Shown here: one piece after another, positions 44,341-54,860 of the stretch
Layout: each line of letters begins with the position of its first letter
Position numbering within the stretch: position 1 is the first letter of the stretch
Origin: Chrysopilus asiliformis
Lineage: Eukaryota > Arthropoda > Insecta > Diptera > Rhagionidae
Length of the DNA stretch: 64,000 bases
Reading direction: 5' to 3'
NCBI GenBank assembly: GCA_964034945.1
Contig: OZ035960.1
Location: 74,994,585-75,058,584 of the forward strand
Position numbers and translations under genes: made by a program
Notes under the pieces: generated by a model
What the model saw: only the letters and a program-made list of their open reading frames with translations
The model's database searches: none
What the model was told of the DNA's origin: nothing

Positions 44341-45752
44341 GTTTCCGGGGTCGCTGACCGCGAATCCGGTGTTAGATTTTTAAAATTCTAAATGGAAGGT
44401 CCTGAAAGGATAACGGAAATATCCTTTTTCCCGTTATTCCCCGGGAAAATTGGCTTTATGTTTGGGATCGCTGATCACGAATCCGATATAAGATTTTCAA
44501 ATTTCGAAACGAAAAGTCCTGTAAGGATAAATATCCTCTTTCCGTTTTTCCTCGGAAAATCGGTATAAGGGGGTTTTTGGCGCGCTGATCACGAATCCGA
44601 TATTAGATTTTCAAAATTCGAAACGAAAAGTCCTGTAAGGATAAATATCCTTTTTCCCGTTCTTCCTCGGAAAAATCTGTATAAGGGGGTTTTTGGGGGC
44701 GCTGATCACGAATCCGGTATTATATTTTCAAAATTCGAAAAGGAAGGTCCTGTAAGGATAATGAAAATATCCTTTTTCCCATTTCTCCCCGGAAAATGAT
44801 CACGAATCCGGTGTTGGAATTTCAAAATTCTAACCGAAAAGTCCTGCAAGATTAACGCAAATGTCTTTTTTCCAATTTTTCTTGATGCAATTGCCACTAA
44901 GGGATTTTCGAGGTCTATGATCGCGAATCCGGTGTTCGATTTTTCAAATGCTAAAGGGAAGGTCCTGTAAGGATAACGCAAATATCCTTTTTCCATATTT
45001 TTCCCCGGAAAAATTGCCATTATGGTGTTCTTGGGGTCGCTGATCACGAATCCGGTGTTGGAATTTCAAAGTTCGAAACGGAAAGACCTGTAAGGATAAC
45101 GAAGTATCCTTCTCATTTTATCTGAGAAAAAAATTGCATTATGGGGTTTTTGGGTTCGCTGATGACGGATCCGGTGTTAGATTTTCAAAACTCGAAACGG
45201 AAGGTCCTGTAAGGGTAACGGAAGTATCTTTTTCCCATTTGTTCCAGGAAATATTGCATTAGGGGGTTTCTGAGCTCGCTGATCACAGCTCTGCAGTGGG
45301 ATTTTTAAAAATCGAAACGGAAGGTCCTGTCAGGATAACGAAAATATTCTTTTTCCAAAATTTACCCGGAAAAATTGGCATTATGGGATTTTCGGGGTCG
45401 CTGATCACGCATCCGGTAATAGTTTTTAAAAAGTCTAAACGGAAGGTCCTGTAAGGATAACGCAAATATCCTTTTTCCAATTTTTCTCGCAAAAACTGGC
45501 TTTAGGAGGTTTTCATGGTTGCTTATCACGAATCTGTTGTTGAAATTTCAAAATTCGAAACGCAAGGTCCTGTAAGGATAATGAAAATATCCTTTTTCCC
45601 ATTTTTCTCCGGAAAAATTTGCATTATAGGGTTTTTGGGGTCGCTGATCACGAATTCGGTATTAGATTTTCAAAATTCGAAACGGAAGGTCCTGTAAGGA
45701 TAATGGAAATATCCTTTTTCCCATTTTTCCCCGTAAAAATTTGCATTATAGG
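44341..45752 (+). repeat. 1412-bp secondary duplication, right unit
   Basis: Apparently exact tandem copy of 42929-44340 in the stretches I compared. The junction replaces the usual GGGTTTTTGGGG by GGGTTTCCGGGG at 44341, marking an unequal-exchange breakpoint. Confidence 0.9.
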
Positions 45753-46707
45753 GTTTTTGGGGTCGCTGATCACGAATCCGGTATTAGATTTTCAAAATTC
45801 GAAACGGAAGGTCCTGTAAGGATAATGAAAATATCCTTTTTCCCATTTTTCCCCGGAAAAATTTGCATTATAGGGTTTTTGGGGTCGCTGATCACGAATC
45901 CGGTATTAGATTTTCAAAATTCGAAACGGAAGGTCCTGTAAGGATAATGAAAATATCCTTTTTCCCATTTTTCCCCAGAAAAATTTGCATTATAGGGTTT
46001 TTGGGGTCGCTGATCACGAATCCGGTATTAGATTTTCAAAATTCGAAACGGAAGGTCCTGTAAGGATAATGGAAATATCATTTTTCCCATTTTTCCCCGG
46101 AAAAATTTGCATTATAGGGTTTTTGGGGTTGCTGATCACGAATTCGGTATTATATTTTCAAAATTCGAAACGGAAGGTCCTGTAAGGATAATGAAAATAT
46201 CCTTTTTCCCATTTTTCCCCGGAAAAATTTGCATTATAGGGTTTTTGGGGTCGCTGATTACGAATCCGGTATTAGACTTTCAAAATTTGAAACGAAAGGT
46301 TCTGTAAGGATAACACAAATATCCTTTTTCTCATTTTTCCCCGGGAAAATTGGCATTATGTTTGGAATCGCTGATCACGAATCCGATATTAGATTTTCAA
46401 AATTCGAAACGGAAGGTTCTGTAAAGATAACACAAATATCCTTTTTCCCATTCTTCCCCGGAAAAATTGGCATTATGGGGTTTTTGGGGTTGCTGATTAC
46501 GAATCCGGTATTAGATTTGCAAAACTGACGCGGAAGTTCCTGGAAGGATAAATATCCTTTTTCCCGTTTTTCCTCGGAAAAATTGGCATTATAGAGTTTT
46601 CGAGGTCGCTGATCGCGAATCCGGTGTTCGATTTTTCAAATGTTAAACGGAAGGTCCTGTAAGGATAACGGAAATGTCCCTTTTCCAATTTTTCTCGCAA
46701 AAACAGT

Positions 46708-47125
46708 TGTTCAAGTGCAATAAGAATAACATCAGCAAATTGCTTCATCAGCTGCACTTGAACCTACTGGGCAAATTGCTTGCTTCACATTTCTAGTTCC
46801 GCAAACAATTACAATTATGTCGTCTTCCGATTGTTATATAATCGCATGGCACGCGTTCTTTAGACGTTAAGTATTTACAAACTTTGTACACTTCCCAAAA
46901 TAATGTTTAGTCATAAGTAGATATAAATATCGCTGTGAACTGTGTTAACAGTTAGTTAGTTCAAATCATTGAAATAAACTCATTCGTTTTAAACCATTTA
47001 CAAGTCTATCATTATATGGACGGTGGTTCATTAATTCACATCAGTGAAATAGCATTGTAAAGCCGCAAGAAGGGAAACGATCCCAGATCCACAGCGGACT
47101 CCAGATACAAAAGAGTATTTGGACA
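46708..47125 (+). repeat. BEL/Pao 5' LTR
   Basis: Starts TGTTCAAG and ends TTTGGACA (TG...CA). A TATA-like ATATAAATAT lies at 46921-46930 and the polyadenylation signal AATAAA at 46973-46978. The first 56 bases can fold: GTTCAAGTGCA (46709-46719) pairs with TGCACTTGAAC (46753-46763). Confidence 0.95.
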
Positions 47126-47130
47126 TTTTT

Positions 47131-47149
47131 TGGTGACCCCGACGTGATT
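47131..47149 (+). promoter_or_regulatory. Primer-binding site, complementary to tRNA-Trp
   Basis: TGGTGACCCCGACGTGATT, five T residues after the 5' LTR, is complementary over 19 bases to the 3' end of eukaryotic tRNA-Trp with CCA, as I know that tRNA. Minus-strand DNA synthesis would start here. Confidence 0.85.
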
Positions 47150-47153
47150 CAAC

Positions 47154-47400
47154 GTGGTTAGCAGCCGTAGTGCCTAGCAGCGTTCAGCAGTCAGTCATAC
47201 AGCAGCGTGGTTAGCAGCCGTAGTGCCTAGCAGCGTTCAGCAATCAATAATACAGCAGCGTGGTTAGCAGCCGTAGTGCCTAGCAGCGTTCAGCAATCAA
47301 TAATACAGCAGCGTGGTTAGCAGCCGTAGTGCCTAGCAGCGTTCAGCAGTCAGTCATACAACAACGTGATCAGCAACCGAAGTGTTAGCAGCGTTTTACA
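47154..47400 (+). repeat. 53-bp tandem repeats in the BEL leader
   Basis: Four 53-bp units (47154-47365), each with GTGGTTAGCAGCCGTAGTGC and CTAGCAGCGTTCAGCA, then a decayed fifth that runs into the start codon. Units alternate between two variants (CAGTCAGTCATA and CAATCAATAATA). They lie between primer site and gag, where packaging signals would be expected. Confidence 0.9.
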
Positions 47401-47408
47401 ACGACATC

Positions 47409-50400
47409 ATGGCATCTTTAGAGGAATTAGCTTCTCAACAGACTAGTTTCGGAAAGACCATCGAGAGATTATGGTCCAACTACAAGAAGGACGGCCCATC
47501 CCGATGGAAGCCAGAGTATCTTCAATCGAAACTTGAAGAATTAGAGAAGCTGTGGTCAGCATTTGAAGATAATGACAAGTCCATGTCCATATATAAAGGG
47601 ACTAATATGGATCATCTATATTTCACACAAGGATATTTCTCACAAGTTAAGAAGCTTTATGAGGAATTCAAAGCAGTGGTACTAACTACTATCAGCAAGT
47701 GTAGTAGTAACGACAACACGAGTACTGGAGATCAAACCAAAGCAACGGTCAGCGAATACACCGTCAAGGGAGGCTTCAGTGCAGCAGAAGAAACACAAGA
47801 AGAAAATGGCGTGGGCAATTTCGATGAGGAACAACAGAGGTTAATCCGCAAACAAAAGGCATCCATGGCAGCCTTAGAAAGATTTATCCGTGCTATCGAA
47901 GTTGATATCAACCAAGCCCACTCGCATTCTTACTACAAGCTAAAGGTCAATTTTATAATGGACTATTGGCAGAAAATTTCTGAGCTACATTCCGAAATTT
48001 TATCAATTGGCGACAATCCGTTGGATTATAATGAGGCGTACTACTCAGAGATGGAGGCCCGCTGTCAGGAAACTTTACTCACTCTTCAAGAAAGGGGTGA
48101 AACAAATCAATCCGGCGCAGAGATGAATCGCAATAATCAACTGAAGCTGCCGAAGATATCAATCCCGAAGTTTGATGGCAACTATTTGAAGTGGCAACAG
48201 TTTCACGACATCTATGAGCAATTAGTGCACAAGGGGTGTATGAGCAAGTCAGAGAAGATGTTTTATCTGAAGGCTAATCTAACAGATGAGGCCAGCCGGC
48301 TCATACAGCATCTTCAGGTAGCCGAGGAAAACTACGAAGGAGCGTGGGACCTGGTGAAAAATCGTTACAACAATCAGCGAATGCTCATTGCCGCGTTATT
48401 AAATAAACTTTTGTCGCAATCGCTAGTGAGTGTTGAAACTGCATCCTCCTTGAAGCATATCCATGATACCACCAAGGAAGCTCTACTGGCAATCCAGAAT
48501 CTTGGTGTTCCAACCAAGGAATGGGGACCGCTGGTGCTCCACATCCTATTACACAAGGTGAGCGCCGAAACTCATCGATTGTTTGAGCAATCCCTTAGCA
48601 ATCCTAAGGAGATTCCAAGTCTAGATGCATTCTTCAAGTTCATCGAAACTAGATTCCAAACGCTAGAGTCGGTAGAGCGTAAGGAGAAACCTGACCACAG
48701 GGGAATTTCAAAAACAGCTAAGAAGGGACATAGCTTGCTGACATCAAACTCCATGAAGTGCTCGATGTGCAAGAGAAGCGATCACCACATTTACGCCTGT
48801 CCCGAGTTCACTAAACTATCACCAGTCGAGCGATTAAGGCAGGTAAAGAAGCTAAGGCTTTGCATTAACTGCTTAAAAGGTGACCACACGTACGCCAATT
48901 GCCGCTCAGGATGTTGTCCAAAATGCAACAAGCGCCACAACAGGCTGTTGCACATCTCTACAGAGGCTGGCGTTGCTCAGATCAGTCCATCATCCCAAGG
49001 ACAAGGTACGGCCACGAATCTATCAGTCCGAAACCTACAAGAAACAAACGCACACTTTGTGTTTCTTGCAACAGCTTCTGTCCACGTCTACAATAGAAGT
49101 AGTCAGAAGATAAATTGTCGTGCCCTATTGGACTCCGGATCCCAACTTAACTTCGTAACAGAGAAGCTCTACAAAAGTTTGGGAGTCAAGGCGGAGATGG
49201 AGCACTTACAATTGGCTGGCATCGGAGATCATCAAGTCAAAATTCAACGTAGAGTCAACATAAAAATTAAATCACTTGTGACCAACTACACAGCGAACAT
49301 AGAGGCTTTTGTTCTTCCGCAGATAGCGTCATACCAGCCAACAAAAGACATTCAGGCGGAGCAATGGCCAATTCCCCAAAACATACAACTCGCCGACAAA
49401 GAATTCTATAAGTCTAAGTCCATTGATTTGTTGCTCGGCGCGGAAATTTACAGCGAGTTAATGACAATCGGGCAGATGAAGATTGGCGCAGATTTACCAA
49501 CATTGCAGAACACAACCCTCGGATGGATTGTATTGGGCAAGGCCACATCATCCAATGCTCCAGCACAATTCTGTGGCATCGGTCTTGCAGAGACTTGCGA
49601 CAGTACCGAAGATCAATTACAGAAGTTTTGGACCATTGAGGAAGTCGAAACTACCAAACATTCGATGACTCCACATGAACAAAAATGTGAAGATTTTTTC
49701 AACGCAACGTATAAGAGAAATTCAGAAGGAAGGTTCCTGGTCAAACTTCCGTTTCAACATGCCTCAACAAATTTGGGGAAATCAGAGGACATCGCTATCC
49801 GACGTTTTCTGGCTTTAGAGAAGAAGCTAGAGAAAAACTCAACAATAAAGAAAGAATACATCAAATTCATCAAAGAGTATATACAACTTGGTCATATGGA
49901 AGCCATTGATCGCAAAAGCATCCCACAACAACACCTTTTTTTACCACATCATTGCGTTTTAAAGCCCGATAGTAGCACCACAAAGCTTCGAGTGGTTTTC
50001 GATGCATCTGCAAAGACGTCGACAAATTACTCGCTAAACGATGTGCTGCACACCGGCCCGGCAATACAGGAAGAACTGTTCAACGTACTCATAAGATTTC
50101 GACTGAAACGATACGTTTTCACGGCTGACATCGAAAAAATGTATAGGCAGATCATGTTAGACGATGAAGATCGCAATTTCCAACTAATACTCTGGAGAGA
50201 TGACCCATCCGAAGAAATCAAGGTATATCGTCTGAATACTATAACTTATGGCACCGCCTCTGCATCGTATCTAAGTACGAAGTGTCTTCACACTCTAGCT
50301 GATCAGGAGGGAAAAAGGTATTCGAATGACATCAGTCAAATAATAAAGAGATGTTTTTATGTCGATGACGTGATGACCGGGGCCAATAGTCTGGAGGAAA

Positions 50401-53400
50401 CACAGACCCTCAAAAGGCATCTTACGGAAATTTTAAGCTCAGGAGGTTTCAAACTGCGAAAATGGTGCGCGAATAATCCTGAACTGCTAAAGGACATAGC
50501 GAAGGAAGACCTAGAGCCGCAGCTAAACATCGAAGATGGAGATGAAGGTTGCATCAAAACGCTTGGAATGACATGGTTACCGTCGTCTGACAAATTCATC
50601 ATGAAGAGTAGCCCAACAGAAACCAAGCGAGTTACGAAAAGAAGTATATTGGCTGACATTGCTCACCTTTTTGATCCATTGGGATTAGTGAATCCAGTAA
50701 TCGTGCGAGCCAAAATTATACTACAGAAGTTGTGGCAGCTCAAATTAGACTGGGATGCTGCAATACCAATGGAAATGCATACCCAATGGATGAGTTTCAA
50801 GGAGGAATTGGCTGAGCTGAAAGCCATCAAAATTCCAAGACTAGCGATTGGCAAACATCAGAACGTTATCGTGCAAATTCACGCATTTTCCGACGCCAGC
50901 GAACGAGCATACGGAACAGCCGTATACTTACGGTCTGTGGACGCATCAGGTGACATTTGCATTCAATTGCTATGTGCAAAATCGAGAGTGGCGCCTCTGA
51001 AGACAACCACCCTACCCAGATTAGAGCTGTGTGCTGCCGTGATGATGGCTCAACTTATTCATCGACTTGAAAGGTCACTTGATATCACGATCAATGAGAC
51101 ATTCTATTGGACGGATTCGGAAATCGTTCTATCCTGGCTCAATTCAGAATCAGCAAACTACAAAACATTTGTAGCTAACAGAATATCAACAATTCAACAA
51201 GTCAGCAAGGCACAACAGTGGCGTCATGTGGGTACAAAGGACAATCCTGCTGACCTCGTATCAAGAGGAGCGATGCCTGTACAATTAATCGAATCAAAAT
51301 TATGGTTCAGAGGGCCCAAGTTTCTTCACACATCCATAGAAAACTGGCCTTCACAAGAACGCATCCAGCCTAACAGTGATCTGGAATGTAAGAAGGTAAA
51401 GCATGCCTTGGCTGTAAGGAAGGATGAAACACACTTCATAAGGAAGATTGATCACAGGAACTCATTCAATCATCTGGTTCGGATAACAGCACATATCCTA
51501 AGATTCACTAAGATTGTAAAACAAAAGGGGGAGTCCAGATCACCTCCGAGAGTAAGCATAGCAGAGCTAGATGAAGCACAAAAGGTAATAATACGACACC
51601 TCCAAAACACACATTTTAGAGAAGAGCTCGTACAAATCAAGCGGCAAGGTCACGTTGATGCATCAAGCAGGTTATCTTGTTTAAGCGCTTTCATTGATGA
51701 TACTGGCATTCTAAGAGTTGGCGGGAGGTTGCAATCGTCAAACTTGCCATACAATGCAAAACACCCAGTTCTCTTGCCTTATGACGACATCATCACCACG
51801 TTAATCATGACGGAAGTGCATCAACAAAATATGCATGCTGGTCCCCAAGCACTTTTAGCGATAACACGACAACGATTTTGGCCAATAAAGGGAAAAAACA
51901 TAGCCCAGGCCATAGTTCGAAGATGTGTGCGTTGCACCCATGTTAAGCCACATCTTCTCACACAGATAATGGGGAATCTACCAGCTTCAAGGGTTCAACC
52001 TGCCAAGCCATTCTTTAATTCCGGGGTGGATTTTGGTGGGCCCATATATACGCATTACAAGGTCAGAAGCAAGCGTCCTACGAAGTCTTACATTGCTGTA
52101 TTTTGCTGTTTCGCGACAAAGGCAGTTCATCTGGAGCTCGTCACTGACTTATCATCAAGCGGTTTCATTGGAGCTCTCAAACGATTTATAAGTCGAAGAG
52201 GAAGATGTCAGAACATATACTGTGACAATGCAACCAACTTCGTTGGCGCAAGCAACCAGCTGTCCGAATTGGCACAACTTTTCGAGCACGATGACGTCAA
52301 AGATAAAATCTCTAAGGCATGCAGCTCAAAGGGCATCAATTTTCACTTCATACCACCCCGAGCACCACACTTTGGGGGTTTGTGGGAGGCAGCCGTAAAA
52401 TCTGCAAAGACATTGCTTCACAAAAGTATGGGTTGCGCATCCCTAACTTATGAAGAACTCGAGACGGCAATAATCGAAATAGAGGCAGTACTAAACTCAA
52501 GGCCGCTGACGCCGATGTCAAACGATCCAAACGATTTGACGGCACTGACCCCGGGACACTTCTTAGTTGGAGAACCACTTACAGCTGTGGCCGATGCAAA
52601 CACAAAAGATATCAAGGCAAGCCAATTATCGAGATGGAAGCTAGTAACTTATGTGAAGCATGAATTTTGGAGACGATGGTCTCGAGAATACCTGAGCGAG
52701 CTACAACAACGGCACAAGTGGAAGGGTCAGGTCGAAAACATCAAACCAGGAACTATGGTTATCATAAAGGAAGACAACCTTCCGCCGCTCAAATGGCCAC
52801 TCGGAAGGATTGTTAATGTCATTGCTGGCGATGATCATATTGTCAGAGTTGTAGACGTACGAACTTCAACAGGAGTATATCGCCGCCCAATTACTCGTCT
52901 TGCTCCTCTACCAATTGAAGACGATGCAGACACAAATTCCAACAGGACAGAGAATGATGAACAGCTAACTACGAAATCTAAGAAACCACAAGGCATTAGA
53001 ACCAGCTTACTTTGTTCTCGGCGAGTGACGCAGAACGACCGATCGACAAAACGGAAGCTCATGGATGGTGATGCTCATCAGAGGCCAAGGAAGGTTTTTA
53101 GAATCAGACCAGTAACCGGCTACAAATCGTTAATTCTAAATCTGATCATGCTGTTCTTTGTTGGACTTGGGGCTTGTAGTCATCACATAACTCATCCAGA
53201 TCCTGGAATTTACATAGAGGATATTGGTATTGCAAACTTGAAACGAGGACTGCTAAGGATAAACCTTAATTTTAAGGCCGACATTGATGATGACACCAAT
53301 CGCACAAATACAGTGGTGCGTGAGATGCAGGAACTTTGGGACGGCTCCAAACGGCTAGACCAAGACGCGAATTGTGACCTGCTCGTCCACAATTTAAAGG

Positions 53401-54860
53401 AGAAACAAAATAAAATTCTACAAGAAATTCAAATCGTCGCGCAACATCGGATTAGACGAAAAAGACGAGGGCTCTTTGGTAAAATGCTACAAGCAGTTTT
53501 CGGTGTTAACGACGAAGTTTATGCGGACATTGACCATCTCAACGAAAATCAGGAGAAATTGATGCAGATAACGAATCATCAAGCGAATTTAATGTTATCA
53601 ACAGTTGCCGCTGTGAATGATACCGAATTCAGACTAACCGATAAGATGAACAAATTCAACGAAAAATTAAACAAAGCATTGGCTGTTATAAATGATATGC
53701 AACCATGGTACGCCGACATAGATGCAAACCGAGTAAATATTCATGTATTAGCGGCACATCAAATCGCCCTAAGCTTATTAACTGACATATACGATCACTA
53801 CTCAATGTTAGTAAAGAGCATCCTCAAGGGAGGCAATATTCTCGATTTTATATCTGCTGCCGAGCTTCTCAAATTAAAAACCAATGCTGAATCCAAATTG
53901 CCCACCAATTTGAAATTATATCATCACTACCGAGATCCCGTGGAAGTAATAACCAATTCCTCACACATTTCCATTTTTGGATGTCTCCATATTATTGAGA
54001 CGAATCAATTCACCATCATCAAACCAACAGTCATTCCGAGGAGTTTAGCAAACGGTACCTACATAGCTTCGGATGTACCTTCTACAATCTTGTACATCGA
54101 TTACAACGCTCAAACGTATTTCGAAACATCTGAGGACGATTTTAGAAGATGTCTTACCATGGAGAATCAGAAATTCTTATGCGCAGCAACTGTCGTATTC
54201 AGCATAGAAGAAAGTCCAAATTGTCTCATTGACGAAATATACCAGCGCTTGGAAAGGCACGACTGTATCCTGAAGAGTTTTCGAGCTCCCAACGTAGTTT
54301 GGAAACATTTATGTAAAAGGAATACATGGCTATTCCTTGCCAGCACACCCACATCGGCTGCTGTAATATGCAATGGTATTCGAGAAGACATTGTTCTCAA
54401 CGGCACCAGCATTATTCGAACCGATCAAGAATGCGTGATACAAACAAAACGAAACACACTAAAAGCCGATATGTTCCAGCAGATAGAAGTGAAGGCCACA
54501 TATACCAAACCCATCAACTTTAGTTTAGCAGAACACAACAGTACATCTACTCATCAACACAATCAGCTAGATCCGGAACCGATCCTGAAGACTACAGATC
54601 ACTTTCTTCAAATTAAGCAGCACCAGGCAGAATTGTTGAGCGAAACAGATCCTTCTCTTTGGAAATACAACCATTCAACACATCATGCGTTATCAATCAC
54701 ATCCATTATTATATCAATTGGAATCATATGTACTCTCACATATAAATTATTTCCATGGTGCAAGAAAGGTTGCTTACGGAAGACAACAAAGGTCAACGAT
54801 TTTGTCATAAGCTCTGTAGTATTACCTGTCACGGTCGGGGAGAATGTTCAAGTGCAATAA
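47409..54860 (+). CDS. BEL/Pao gag-pol-env polyprotein
   Basis: 2483 residues from the first ATG (A at -3, G at +4); the frame is open 27 bases upstream but without ATG. In order: a gag region with DUF1759-like capsid, three Cys/His knuckles (about 451-515; CSMCKRSDHHIYAC, CINCLKGDHTYANC, then CPKCNKRH), an aspartic protease (D575 in LLDSGSQ), reverse transcriptase (YVDD 984-987), RNase H (HAFSDASERAYG), integrase (HH-CC finger, then D1541, D1606, E1660), a DUF5641-like tail (RWKLVTYVKHEFWRRW) and an envelope-like part. The envelope part has a hydrophobic segment at about 1904-1925, a basic furin-type site (RIRRKRR, 2014-2020) followed by a hydrophobic GLFGKMLQAVFG stretch, and a C-terminal membrane span at about 2427-2447. 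The stop codon lies inside the 3' LTR. No breaks. Having env in frame with pol is unusual; a spliced env message or proteolytic release are possible. Confidence 0.95.
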   Translation: MASLEELASQQTSFGKTIERLWSNYKKDGPSRWKPEYLQSKLEELEKLWSAFEDNDKSMSIYKGTNMDHLYFTQGYFSQVKKLYEEFKAVVLTTISKCSSNDNTSTGDQTKATVSEYTVKGGFSAAEETQEENGVGNFDEEQQRLIRKQKASMAALERFIRAIEVDINQAHSHSYYKLKVNFIMDYWQKISELHSEILSIGDNPLDYNEAYYSEMEARCQETLLTLQERGETNQSGAEMNRNNQLKLPKISIPKFDGNYLKWQQFHDIYEQLVHKGCMSKSEKMFYLKANLTDEASRLIQHLQVAEENYEGAWDLVKNRYNNQRMLIAALLNKLLSQSLVSVETASSLKHIHDTTKEALLAIQNLGVPTKEWGPLVLHILLHKVSAETHRLFEQSLSNPKEIPSLDAFFKFIETRFQTLESVERKEKPDHRGISKTAKKGHSLLTSNSMKCSMCKRSDHHIYACPEFTKLSPVERLRQVKKLRLCINCLKGDHTYANCRSGCCPKCNKRHNRLLHISTEAGVAQISPSSQGQGTATNLSVRNLQETNAHFVFLATASVHVYNRSSQKINCRALLDSGSQLNFVTEKLYKSLGVKAEMEHLQLAGIGDHQVKIQRRVNIKIKSLVTNYTANIEAFVLPQIASYQPTKDIQAEQWPIPQNIQLADKEFYKSKSIDLLLGAEIYSELMTIGQMKIGADLPTLQNTTLGWIVLGKATSSNAPAQFCGIGLAETCDSTEDQLQKFWTIEEVETTKHSMTPHEQKCEDFFNATYKRNSEGRFLVKLPFQHASTNLGKSEDIAIRRFLALEKKLEKNSTIKKEYIKFIKEYIQLGHMEAIDRKSIPQQHLFLPHHCVLKPDSSTTKLRVVFDASAKTSTNYSLNDVLHTGPAIQEELFNVLIRFRLKRYVFTADIEKMYRQIMLDDEDRNFQLILWRDDPSEEIKVYRLNTITYGTASASYLSTKCLHTLADQEGKRYSNDISQIIKRCFYVDDVMTGANSLEETQTLKRHLTEILSSGGFKLRKWCANNPELLKDIAKEDLEPQLNIEDGDEGCIKTLGMTWLPSSDKFIMKSSPTETKRVTKRSILADIAHLFDPLGLVNPVIVRAKIILQKLWQLKLDWDAAIPMEMHTQWMSFKEELAELKAIKIPRLAIGKHQNVIVQIHAFSDASERAYGTAVYLRSVDASGDICIQLLCAKSRVAPLKTTTLPRLELCAAVMMAQLIHRLERSLDITINETFYWTDSEIVLSWLNSESANYKTFVANRISTIQQVSKAQQWRHVGTKDNPADLVSRGAMPVQLIESKLWFRGPKFLHTSIENWPSQERIQPNSDLECKKVKHALAVRKDETHFIRKIDHRNSFNHLVRITAHILRFTKIVKQKGESRSPPRVSIAELDEAQKVIIRHLQNTHFREELVQIKRQGHVDASSRLSCLSAFIDDTGILRVGGRLQSSNLPYNAKHPVLLPYDDIITTLIMTEVHQQNMHAGPQALLAITRQRFWPIKGKNIAQAIVRRCVRCTHVKPHLLTQIMGNLPASRVQPAKPFFNSGVDFGGPIYTHYKVRSKRPTKSYIAVFCCFATKAVHLELVTDLSSSGFIGALKRFISRRGRCQNIYCDNATNFVGASNQLSELAQLFEHDDVKDKISKACSSKGINFHFIPPRAPHFGGLWEAAVKSAKTLLHKSMGCASLTYEELETAIIEIEAVLNSRPLTPMSNDPNDLTALTPGHFLVGEPLTAVADANTKDIKASQLSRWKLVTYVKHEFWRRWSREYLSELQQRHKWKGQVENIKPGTMVIIKEDNLPPLKWPLGRIVNVIAGDDHIVRVVDVRTSTGVYRRPITRLAPLPIEDDADTNSNRTENDEQLTTKSKKPQGIRTSLLCSRRVTQNDRSTKRKLMDGDAHQRPRKVFRIRPVTGYKSLILNLIMLFFVGLGACSHHITHPDPGIYIEDIGIANLKRGLLRINLNFKADIDDDTNRTNTVVREMQELWDGSKRLDQDANCDLLVHNLKEKQNKILQEIQIVAQHRIRRKRRGLFGKMLQAVFGVNDEVYADIDHLNENQEKLMQITNHQANLMLSTVAAVNDTEFRLTDKMNKFNEKLNKALAVINDMQPWYADIDANRVNIHVLAAHQIALSLLTDIYDHYSMLVKSILKGGNILDFISAAELLKLKTNAESKLPTNLKLYHHYRDPVEVITNSSHISIFGCLHIIETNQFTIIKPTVIPRSLANGTYIASDVPSTILYIDYNAQTYFETSEDDFRRCLTMENQKFLCAATVVFSIEESPNCLIDEIYQRLERHDCILKSFRAPNVVWKHLCKRNTWLFLASTPTSAAVICNGIREDIVLNGTSIIRTDQECVIQTKRNTLKADMFQQIEVKATYTKPINFSLAEHNSTSTHQHNQLDPEPILKTTDHFLQIKQHQAELLSETDPSLWKYNHSTHHALSITSIIISIGIICTLTYKLFPWCKKGCLRKTTKVNDFVISSVVLPVTVGENVQVQ
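54837..54844 (+). promoter_or_regulatory. Polypurine tract before the 3' LTR
   Basis: GGGGAGAA directly abuts the 3' LTR and would prime plus-strand synthesis. It lies inside the envelope coding sequence. Confidence 0.7.

Larger units (their letters stand above)
36220..46702 (+). repeat. 122-bp satellite array with higher-order repeats
   Basis: About 86 head-to-tail monomers of 122 bp, with shorter variants near 115 bp. Landmarks are CGAAACGGAAGGTCCTGTAA, ATATCCTTTTTCCC, CCCCGGAAAAATT, GGGTTTTTGGGGTCGCTGAT and CACGAATCCGGT. Open frames of 66 and 113 codons recur because of the tandem structure, not because of coding. Each monomer has the dyad AAGGATA...TATCCTT. The array is interrupted by the BEL element and resumes at 55268 for about one more monomer. 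Confidence 0.95.

Noticed and set aside
36411..46307. Many identical 60-113-codon open frames in a tandem series
   Set aside because: They follow the 122-bp satellite period, which is not a multiple of three, span monomer borders, and exist on both strands; they are a by-product of the repeat.
36220..46702. CRISPR-like regular spacing
   Set aside because: The whole 122-bp unit is repeated with no unique spacers, and the context is eukaryotic.
48374..54523. Short frames overlapping the BEL polyprotein
   Set aside because: They are shadows of a long gene with full domain content.
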